Assembly (NCBI GenBank): GCA_003660975.1
Contig: QMVG01000001.1
Location: forward strand, 1-64,000
From: Microcaldota archaeon
Lineage (GTDB): Archaea; B1Sed10-29; B47-G15
Reading direction: 5' to 3'
DNA length: 64,000 nucleotides
The position numbers and the translations under genes were made by a program. This document shows, piece by piece, positions 35,348-45,000 of this stretch (the first letter of the stretch is position 1; every line of letters starts with the position of its first letter). A model generated the notes under the pieces. It was not told the origin of the DNA, searched no databases, and saw nothing but the letters and a program-made list of their open reading frames with translations.

Positions 35348-37610
35348 CTTTCCCCCCTCTTGAAATGAGTGGTTTTACGTGTGCTTCAAGGAGCCATTTC
35401 TTCCATTCTGCTTCTGCCTCCTTGTAGTTCACAGAGCCATGCTCTTCCCTCTGCCTCTCCAGAATCAGAAGCCACTTATCATTTGCAGGAACAGTATGAG
35501 AGGCCTCCAAGAGCTCAGGTATCTTGTACTTCCTCTTCATATCTACCATGTACTGCTTAACGCTTGCCCTTGCGTAAATATCATCCCAGAGCTCCTTAAT
35601 TTTCAGACCCCTGCTCTTTGCAATCCTCGGAAACAGCTCAGAGCGCTTTACTTCCTTTTCGTTTACGTACTGGTTGTCCTTTGATGTGTCAAACTCCACA
35701 AGCTTTATCAGGCCACCCTCTTTTTCAGGTTCTTCATACCAATGCTTTCCCACCTCTGTTATCTCTATAAGCCTTCTCTCCCTTCTTATCGAGCCCTTGA
35801 ATCTTATGGGAGCGCAGGTAACTATAACATCAGTGGCCTTAAACGATGTATTAGGAACTTCAAGGTCATTGACAATCCTGTCCCAAACACTGTATGCGTT
35901 TTCTCCGTGTATCGTTCCCATAACGACATTGCCAACAGCCCCTATTCTCATGGCTTCGTAAAGAACTTGTGCTTCTTTGCTCCTAACCTCTCCTATTATC
36001 AGCACAGAATCTCCTAACCTCAGGGCAGTTCTCAATGCCTCCTCTGGTGGCACCTCTGCACTGGTCCTGGAAACAGCAATGGCTGACTGGGTTTTCAGAC
36101 GCTGTATGTTATAACCTATGTTTCTCATAAACTGGACTGGTATCTCCAAGGTGTCCTCTTGAACGATGATCCTTAGGCTTGGAAGAATTTCGAGCATCAG
36201 AGCCATGAGCATGGATGTTTTGCCTGAACCTCTAGCACCGTTGACAAGTGTCGAGGCCTGGGCATCCACGAAAAAGGACAGCATGCCTGCTGTGAGTGAG
36301 TTTAACATCTTGACATCTATGAACTGTGGTAATGTCCATGGTGTTTCCTTATGCAATCTCAAAGCAAACGCAACGCCATCAGGAGACAGAGGAGGACCTA
36401 TCACAGCAACCCTTGTTTTCAAGTCGTGCATGTCCATGTCAAAAACAGGGTGCGCTTCATCAAAAGGTCTTCCTGACTGGGCCCTCAGTCTTGATATAAT
36501 GCCTTTTGCTTCCCTCTCAGTGAAAAGCACATTTGTCTGGCAGCTGCCGTAATCGCTGTGCACCACGTAAACAGGCTTTGAGCCAAGAGGCGCATCCATA
36601 TAAATATCTGTCAGCTTCCTGTCGCTGAGCAGTAATTCCATCATGCCATATCCAACAGTATACCTGGCAACTATGCCTGCTAACCTTCTGACCTGCTCCC
36701 CTGATAAGCTTATGTCGTTCCTCTGGGCAAGGTCTGCAATTGTTGCCTCATAAACCTTTTTGAAGTATTCCCTTATCTCTGATGCTTCCATAAACTGTAT
36801 GCCTTCTGGATGGTAGTTTGAAACAATTTCCCTTGTCCTCGTGAGGAGCATATATTCTTCTGGGCTTAGGTTGTACTCTGGTGGCGAGATATAGTATAGA
36901 TATTGAATCTTCTCAGGGTGCTTATAGATGTTTACGTTTGCGTCAAGCACCTCATATTGGTCCACCAGCTCAACGCCAACAGGCGTCTTGAAAAAAACCC
37001 TTGAAGAAACAAAGGCAGGTTTTATTTCAACCTGAAACAGCGTTCTGTATATTGACCTGTCCTTTGGGATCTGCTTTACTCTGCTTATAATCAGCTTTGC
37101 CTTCTTTATCAGCTCTGTTTTCTCAAAAGCATTGCGCATGAAGTTAAGCACTTTAAGGTAGGGTTCAGCGCATTTTTTGTAGGCCTTTCCCTCTGACGAA
37201 AGCCTTTCCTCTTCCTGTTTTATGGCAGATATTGTTTTCAGGTACGCAGCTATAGGGTCTGAAAAAATTAAGTCAGTAGATATAGACATTATAAGGTTAT
37301 GGCGCGCAGCATAAAGGCCTTCGCACTCTGGATATGGAGCTATCTTCTCGTGCGACCAGACGCTTTCCCTGTGGAAAAGGGAGGCCAAGTCCGCAATCTC
37401 TTTTAGCATCTTGGTTTGCTCTTCGTTGTAAACCCTCTCATATACCTCTGCCAAGACAACGAGGTCTGCGTTTGTCTTTCCCAAAAGCTCTATTACCTCT
37501 CTCATGCACTGCTGGGAATCAGCCACTGATGCTGCAAAGGAAGCGCCCCTATAGTCTATTATTAAATATCTCTTTCCTCCTTCACTTTTAATGATGTATT
37601 TATGGGTCAA
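35331..37610 (-). CDS. Secretion/pilus assembly ATPase (motor 3)
   Basis: 759-residue T2SS/T4P-family ATPase with an unusually long N-terminal region of ~300 residues rich in helices and no recognised domain. The C-terminal motor has Walker A VNGARGSGKTSM (near 455-466), VQEDTLEIP, Walker B-type VLIIGEVRS (near 535) and GTIHGENAYS. The start is TTG at 37610: an in-frame stop lies 9 bp upstream and aaaggtga precedes it by 6 nt. It overlaps the divergent archaeosortase ORF by up to 9 bp. It is the first gene of the minus-strand pilus locus. Confidence 0.9.
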   Translation of the reverse strand: MTHKYIIKSEGGKRYLIIDYRGASFAASVADSQQCMREVIELLGKTNADLVVLAEVYERVYNEEQTKMLKEIADLASLFHRESVWSHEKIAPYPECEGLYAARHNLIMSISTDLIFSDPIAAYLKTISAIKQEEERLSSEGKAYKKCAEPYLKVLNFMRNAFEKTELIKKAKLIISRVKQIPKDRSIYRTLFQVEIKPAFVSSRVFFKTPVGVELVDQYEVLDANVNIYKHPEKIQYLYYISPPEYNLSPEEYMLLTRTREIVSNYHPEGIQFMEASEIREYFKKVYEATIADLAQRNDISLSGEQVRRLAGIVARYTVGYGMMELLLSDRKLTDIYMDAPLGSKPVYVVHSDYGSCQTNVLFTEREAKGIISRLRAQSGRPFDEAHPVFDMDMHDLKTRVAVIGPPLSPDGVAFALRLHKETPWTLPQFIDVKMLNSLTAGMLSFFVDAQASTLVNGARGSGKTSMLMALMLEILPSLRIIVQEDTLEIPVQFMRNIGYNIQRLKTQSAIAVSRTSAEVPPEEALRTALRLGDSVLIIGEVRSKEAQVLYEAMRIGAVGNVVMGTIHGENAYSVWDRIVNDLEVPNTSFKATDVIVTCAPIRFKGSIRRERRLIEITEVGKHWYEEPEKEGGLIKLVEFDTSKDNQYVNEKEVKRSELFPRIAKSRGLKIKELWDDIYARASVKQYMVDMKRKYKIPELLEASHTVPANDKWLLILERQREEHGSVNYKEAEAEWKKWLLEAHVKPLISRGGKGGAKK

Positions 37611-38174
37611 ATGAATTCACCTTTGAGAACTCTCCTCTCTAAAAGAGAGTTGTGGAGGGGTTTCACCTTCTTAATAAGTATCGGAGCTTTTTATATCTTT
37701 TTCTACATCTGCCTCCAGCCGCTAATTTATTACATAGAGAGCATAAGTACTGTGCTTACATCTTTTTTTCTCTCTGTCCTGGGGGTTGAGCACTCACTAG
37801 GCTTTGCTGCAGAGCCAGTGATAAGGGTAGGCAGCGTGGATGCGGTTATAGGCAGGTTATGCGCTGGGGACATTGAGATAGCAATGGTGCTGGCGGTAAT
37901 TTTTGCTACATTTGACAGGAAGCTAGGAGATAGGATAAAGGCAGCGCTTGTGGCTCTTCCTTTTATATTAATTGCTAATGCGATAAGGATATCAACGGTG
38001 CTGTGGGTTGGAAGCTCAATGGGCTGGGCAAGTGCTGACTTCGTTCACGACGTGCTTTTCAGGATAACATTGCTTGTGGTTGTTCTGTTATACTATGCTT
38101 TCTGGTATCTTGGATACATGGGCAGGTGCGCGGCTAAAATATTAAATAAAATAAATACCTTAGCAAAGCGATGA
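37602..38174 (+). CDS. Archaeosortase/exosortase-family transmembrane protein
   Basis: Polytopic membrane protein of 190 aa with the family's three presumed catalytic residues: Cys87 (RLCAGDIEIAM), Arg129 (NAIRIST) and His149 (DFVHDVLF), each at the edge of a TM helix. Archaeosortases are cysteine transpeptidase-like enzymes that cut C-terminal TM/basic-tail sorting signals of surface proteins and probably attach the new end to lipid. ATG 37611 is an alternative start. It diverges from the motor 3 ATPase and overlaps the next pilin-like gene by 4 bp. Likely substrates are not fixed; the exoprotein with a TM-RRRR tail at 29580-29650 is a candidate. Confidence 0.82.
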   Translation: MGQMNSPLRTLLSKRELWRGFTFLISIGAFYIFFYICLQPLIYYIESISTVLTSFFLSVLGVEHSLGFAAEPVIRVGSVDAVIGRLCAGDIEIAMVLAVIFATFDRKLGDRIKAALVALPFILIANAIRISTVLWVGSSMGWASADFVHDVLFRITLLVVVLLYYAFWYLGYMGRCAAKILNKINTLAKR

Positions 38175-38944
38175 AAGGTTTTTCTCTTTTTACTCCACTT
38201 GTTGGAAGTATGATGATGATAACCGCTATAATAATTTCCATGACGATGATACAGAGCGATGCCCACAGCGCCAAGAGCTTTAACAGGGTAATGATAATGG
38301 ACGAGGCCAGAATGCAGGCCAGAATCATCCAGGCAGGCGTTAGCTCTTCGCTCCTGATAAACATTGAGAAAGCGATAAATAAGGTTGTAGAGGACGTTAT
38401 AAATAGAGGGGCTGTTTCGTGCAATAGTAACCGATGTGAGCATGCAATCAAAGGCCTTATTAAAAGCAAATTGGAGGAGAAAGATAAAGAGATTTTCTAC
38501 GCGTCCGCGCATGGTGATTATGAGAATGTTTGGATGGATATAGCAGGTATGATCAGCAACGATTACCTATCTGGTATGGGGTGTAGTGGTCAAGACAGGT
38601 TAGAAAAGTATATGAATTGTCTGTCTAACGCTTTGTCAAACCAACAACAAAGCAGTAGCTTAATAGAAGCTAACTGGAGAGGTGAAACGTTGACAGTAAG
38701 AATAAATCCCCCGCAGCCGGGAACTGAGTTGGCCGAATTGTTTAATATAAAGGCAAATGTTGGGGATTCATCAACTCCCTCAACAATCACCGTAAACGTG
38801 CTGCCAAGAGCCATCTCATATGAAAGAGATATGGAAATAAGTTGTACTCCCTGCGATTCTGGCCAAGCCGCCTGCAGTGTAGATGGTCAGCAGATTACAG
38901 TAAGCTGTGTGTCTTCAACTGGTGGGGGATTCAATAGGATATGA
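38171..38944 (+). CDS. Type IV pilin-like protein co-transcribed with the archaeosortase
   Basis: 257 aa starting MKGFSLFTPLVGSMMMITAI; KG|F followed by a hydrophobic helix is a classic prepilin junction. The exterior domain is helical at first (residues 35-110), then beta-rich with about eight Cys, and ends without an anchor. From about 38380 the base composition and codon choice look less like the flanking genes, hinting at a replaced exterior domain. ATGA overlap with the archaeosortase gene. Confidence 0.7.
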   Translation: MKGFSLFTPLVGSMMMITAIIISMTMIQSDAHSAKSFNRVMIMDEARMQARIIQAGVSSSLLINIEKAINKVVEDVINRGAVSCNSNRCEHAIKGLIKSKLEEKDKEIFYASAHGDYENVWMDIAGMISNDYLSGMGCSGQDRLEKYMNCLSNALSNQQQSSSLIEANWRGETLTVRINPPQPGTELAELFNIKANVGDSSTPSTITVNVLPRAISYERDMEISCTPCDSGQAACSVDGQQITVSCVSSTGGGFNRI

Positions 38945-39007
38945 AGATGAAGTATTATATTTAAAGAAATATTAAATTAAAAAGAAAGGAAATTGCAAGG
39001 TGATTAG

Positions 39008-42000
39008 GTGGGGTTTGGAGATCTTTATTATAAGATTGAGGACAAGTGGTATGACCTTTTGGACTGGATTGAGGCCAAGGGCGTGCCTGTTTACTCTGTG
39101 GTTGACCCAATTGAGGATGCAGGCATTCCATCGCTTCCTGTTTTCGTGGGAATCTTTCTTTTGCTCTGCTACTTTGTCCTGACTGCGTTCGCGCCTGGCT
39201 TGGGAATTGCAGAGGAAGTAAATTTCTCTGTGCAGGTGTCTGACAGCAACGGAAACCTGATTCCAGACGCAGTGGTAAAAATAAGCAAAGGAGGGGAACT
39301 GCTCGTTGAGGGAAAGACATCCATACTTGGAAACTTTGACGCAAGCTTGCCGAAAGGCAGTTATGACATATCTGTCAGCGCTGCGGATTGTGATGGGATA
39401 TCAAAGCCGATTGAGGTTGTTGAAAGCGGTCAGGTAATCAGCATCACGCTGAACTGCGAGATGAGCTTTGCAAAGCAGGTAAGCATCTGCTTTGTCAGCA
39501 ATGACGGGGACACATTGGACACGCCCATAGAGGCAAACGAGGTTGACGAGTACGGCAACTTTATAGACAATGCGGGCAGATGTGATAATGCAGACAGCTG
39601 CAATTTCGAGCTAAAAGACAAATCGCTTTACGTCTTTGAGTCCCTGCATTACAGAAGCGAAATGGTTTACACCAAAAAGGATGTTGAAAGGATTTCTGAA
39701 AGGAAAAACTGCATAACGCTTGAAAGGAAAGAGGAGGAGATAGTTGAAAAAGGTTTGTTCACTGTCGAGCTGCTGCATTCTGACGGAAGCCCTGTTCCAT
39801 GGCAGCTGGTTAATTTAGTTTCTCCAGATAACCACAATTACATCATAGCAAGCCAGCACACGTCCAACGCTGGAAAGGACATAGGTAGCACGACGTTCAA
39901 GCTGAGGGTTGGCACGAAATTCATAATAGTCGTGCCTGGAGGCGAAAACACCACATACTACAAGGGAAACACAACATATGAGATAAGCTCAGAGCCACAG
40001 AGGGTGAGCATAAAATTAGACACGAGCGCAGACACTCTTTTCGCTGTAAGGGAAGAAAAAGCAGGAGTTCCAACACCTGTTCAGGGAGTTAAGATAACTG
40101 TCTTCAAAATAAAAGAGCCAAAGGACGAGATAGTTGCATTTGGCGAGACAGATAGGAATGGGGAGGCACACCTAAGCTTAACTGATGGCGAAAGATATAG
40201 GGTTTCCTTCTTCAAGGCAGGCTACAGGTATGTTGAAACAACAGTTAAGGGAGGAAGCGAGAAGGAGGTCGTCTTGGAGAAAATCTCAAAGGAAGAAGTG
40301 GGAACTGTTGATGTTTACGTGAGCATTGAGGGAAGAGAGCCTGTGAAGGATGCTATTGTCATTATGAAGCATTACGGAAACTCAAGCAAGACAGGATACG
40401 GCATCCTAAAAACAGACGCAAGAGGCCACGTGCATTACGAGTGGGTGCTTCCAGGGGAATACTGCATAATAGTGGCAAGGGCCAAGGACGAAACTAAGTG
40501 TGGGGAGCACAGCTTTACAGTGAAGGCAAATGAGAAGACAAGGGTCAATGTAGAGCTGAAGCCAATAATGTACAGCTTGGATGTCAATGTCCTGCTGAAA
40601 GGAGAGGGCGTGAGAGATGCAAAGGTATCTGTCAAAGACGCGTACTCTGGAGAGGCCATTGCATCTGGAAAAACAGATTACACTGGCTTCGTGAGCTTTC
40701 CGAACATAGCTGAGAGGAGCAAGATAAGGGTTTATGTGGAATACCTGCACAAAGATTTGGAAAGCGGCAGGACAACGCTTTACAGCCAGAGCACTGCCAA
40801 CATAATTGAGATGGATGATGATAAGGAAATCACCTTAAACCTTGTGGAGACAGGCACGAAAATCCAGTTTCTTGGTATAACAAGCAAAAGCGAGAGCTGG
40901 TGGTACGATGGCAGCAAGTGGGTGCAAGGAGCCCCTGAGCTGGTGGCAGGAAATGTGTATTACGCTGTCTTCGCTGTTGGGCTGCCCAAGCTTGAAGGAA
41001 AGAAATGGGATAGTGTTAAATTTTTGATAAGCAATCCTGAAAGCGAGGATTACGTGGCTCTCAGGAAGGCCGGAAACCTGCCCAGTTATATAAGAGACAG
41101 TAAAGCAGTTGAAAGCTCTTCAAGGTTATTCACTGTCTCTGGAAATTACGATGATAGCTCTGATATTATTTCTATATCAATTCCAATCAGGGTCAGACAG
41201 GTATTTGACGGGAGAGTGAAATACTTCCTGAACTTTTACGCTGAGTGGTGGAGAGGTAAAGACATTGTTAGAGACCCTGCAGGAAAGGACTTCAAGAAGA
41301 GCCCTGACTTTTATATTAGGGGCGAGCGCTGTTTCAAAAAAGGCAATTTCGGCATCTGCATAAAGGGAAAGAAAGAAGGCGGAATATTCTATCCTGACGA
41401 CCGATTCCACTTAGAGAAGGGAGAAAGCGCAAACTTTACCATAATAATCAGCAACGAAGGCTCTAATGCATTCGGCGGTAAGATAAAGCTGGAGGACCCA
41501 AAGAGGACAGTTGCTTTTGAAGACATAACTGCTGTCCTTACAACCCCTGAGGAGCAAGTAGGGTTAGAATATGGATTGGACAACGCAGCTGCCAGCATAA
41601 GCATAGACGCATCCCAGTATAAAAAAGAGGACGTGGCAGGGCTGCCTGTTGGCAGCAAAATCACGATAAAGACAAGAATAAAAGCAGTCTTCCCAATACA
41701 GTACACAGACATTGAGCTAAAAGTGGAAGGTAAAGCAGAGCAAGGGCTTGCTTACATATCATTCCCAATATCTGGAGATGCAGACGTACTGCTGAGAAAG
41801 AAGCCAGGGGCGATAACAGAGCTTGCAAGCAGTATCTTGTTCCAGGTAAGGGAAAACAACAGCGGCGCTCCTGGAAGGGCTGTTTACTTTGACCCCAGCA
41901 GTGTAAGTATTTACGGACCTGCATTGAACAAATTTTGTGGAGGAATCCTCTCCACGTCTTCAAGCAATGTGGGCTTCTCTGTTGACAGGCATGGAAACAT

Positions 42001-45000
42001 AACTGTTGACTTCAATGATTACTGCCACCTAAGTGTTGATCCACTCTTTGATGAAAAGCAGCAGATGTTCCTGTATGTAGAAAGCCCCATATTTGAAGGA
42101 AAAACCTTCTCAATACCTGTAAGCCCCTGCGTGCTCGGCGTGTCGCTGGACAAGAAAACAGTGTTCGCAGGAGGAGAATGCAATCTTCAATTAGTCTTTG
42201 ACGATGAGAAAAGCGGCTTGTATAAGGATGAAGAGTTGACTGAAGCTGCGAGCTCCTGCATTGGAGACAGGTGGCTTGTAGTACGTAAAAACGAGAACTG
42301 CAACCCTGTTTTCGGAGAAATAAAAGAAAAGAACGTGAGCATAGAAGCAAAGGAAAGTTGGGTTGCTGGTGAATGGGTCAAGGCAAATATATCAGGCGAA
42401 AAGCTGGAAAAGAACGTTAATAATGAAATTGTAAGCTTCTCGTACGAAGAGATTCCTCCTGACGTGGTGGGAGACAGGGACATAGGAGATCTTGACAAGG
42501 AAGAGGTAAACGGGGCTGCTGTGCTGAAAATCAAGGCAACGGCTAAAAATGAAGTCAATGGCGACGTGTACGTCAGGCAGGACATAGAGATGCCTCTGGT
42601 CATAAGGGATGCAGGCAACTGCCTCACAGTGCCTGAAAGGGAAAGCACTGTGCAGATTCTCCCAAACATAGTGTGCCCGATTAACTTTGAAATAGGCAAC
42701 TTCCCAGGAATTGAAGGCGGAGAGCCCGTGTGCAGCAAGAGCAATTCAATCACATACATATTCGGAAGGAGCGACAAGGACTACTGCAATGACCTTGACC
42801 TTAATAAGATAGAGTCCTTAGAAGTGGAATACAATGAAGAAGAATACAGTGAAAGTAGTTTTGTCCATGTTTCAAGCAAAAGCACTGGGCTGAACGTAAG
42901 TATAACCAAAGGCAGTGGAGAGAACCCACCAAGGACTGTAAAGCTGACAGTTAAACCGAAGATAGAGGGCTTCAAGACAGAAAGGAAAGTCATTGTCAAT
43001 GCTAACCTGGACGGTGGTGGATGCTATGACGCAAATGAGATAGGGAGGGTAAAGCTGCACGGGAACACAGAGTGCAAGATAACGTTCAGCGCAGGTGAAT
43101 CCTCTGGCGGAGAAGGATATATCGAGTGTAAAGACATTGAAGAGGCAGAAGATTACAAAACAGCAACAGTCGAGATAAAAAAGAGGGTGGATGAATGCCC
43201 TGACTTTTTAATCAGCAGCGCGAGTATCGAGGGAGATTCGAATTGGGAGATTACTGAAACTGGCGATAAATATGTAAAAGTGAAGTACGACAAGGGGGAC
43301 TTCAGATACGGGGACACATTTGAGGCAAATCTAAACCTGGAATTAGAGCTCAACTATGAGAACGGGAAAGAGCTTTCAGAAAATATCGTTGTCCCTCTTG
43401 AGACAGGGCTCAACCTGCCTGGCTGGGAAAATGTATATGCAAAAGCAGTGCAGCCTTACCATTTCAATGATGACGGCTCAGTTGACGTTTCGTCGCTTGA
43501 CTGCGAATCAAATGCCTGCAACCTGGAGCAGGCAATGCTATGGCTCAAAGAGCAAAGCAATGACTTCACAAGCAGTCCTGAGGAGGGGATAAGCTTCAAT
43601 CTCGTTCACACGGGCGCCACGGTCCACGACATACAGGCTGCTATGGAAAAAATTGAAAGCGGGAAAAACATTGTGGTGGCAGATAATGTTGATGGCTCAA
43701 GTGGTGATGCGATAGTCATTTCAAGTGACTCTGAACTGGGCTTGGGAGAAAACGCGCTGAGAATAAACAAGGCGAGGAGCGACGGCGAGGAGATAATACC
43801 ATTCCTGCGATTCTCCAACAAGGGAGCAGGTGAAATCAACTCTAGGAAGGCAAGATACTTTAATTACTACTTGCCATTGGTTGCCGATGGGAGCAGTGAA
43901 CTGAATACAATGGTGGATGCTCCAGAGGACTTAAAGGAGAACGTTAAAGAGATGCTGGCAGAGATGTGGGGCTTGCAAGCAGAAGAGCTGAGCTGGCCTT
44001 CTGTGTCCTATTCTGCGAGGATAGTGGTAAAGAGCTGTGGAGTAGATGACAACAGCGAATGCTGCTCTGATTACAATGAGAAGGTCGGCAGCTCGTCCAC
44101 TCCTGCTGTCTTCGTGCTCACCTCTGGCCAAACTGTGCCAGTCACTTGCGTGGTGGCGAGAAACGAGAAGGCCCTCAGCAACTTCATTGAAACCGTAAGC
44201 AGCTTCCTGGAAGGCAGCAAAAGAATGGCCTACAATAAGGACAAGGACTACCTAACTACCCAGAGGAACTTCATAATCCTGAAAGGCGTTGAAGGAAGCA
44301 GCGACTTCTTTGCTGACACTAACAGGTGGCAAAAAGTAAATGATGAACTGAAAGATGAAATAGCTTCTGTGCTGGGCGTTGACAAGAAAAAGGCAATGCT
44401 GGTCCACATGGAACCAGAGGAAAACTGGGAGAACACATATGTGGCTCCTGACATGACCATATTCGTGTGTTCAAAAGGCGAACAGTGCGGCTGGGATTCT
44501 CTTGAAATAAATTCATTACCAGAGTTTGAAGGAGCACACATATGGATTCCAGAAGGAGGCATGTACAAGTACGACAGCAGTATTGGAAGCTTCCTACTTG
44601 TAGATGACAGCGAAAAGGACTCCTGGATAAGCATAGGCAAAAAGCTGCTGCCATACGAAGGAAATACCTACATCCACGCTATTGATGAGAACAACCGCAA
44701 CACGAAACTGTGCCCCAACTCAGAAAGCTGCGTTATCGGAATAAAGAACATCAATGGAATCACGAAAGCAGTGGTGGACGCAAAGGAAATGACTGATGAG
44801 GAGCTGCTTAGCTACGTGAAGAAGGCCGAAGGAAATGAATACTTTGCGCTGCACCTAATCCCAACAGACGAGGAAAAGGATATAGGGAAGCAGTGCAGGG
44901 TGGAAGACGAGGAAGTAAAGATACTTGATGAAAACGGGAATGAAGCGCAACTTGGCTACGGAAACGTTTACCTTGTGGCAGTGGAGAAGGCAGAGACCGG

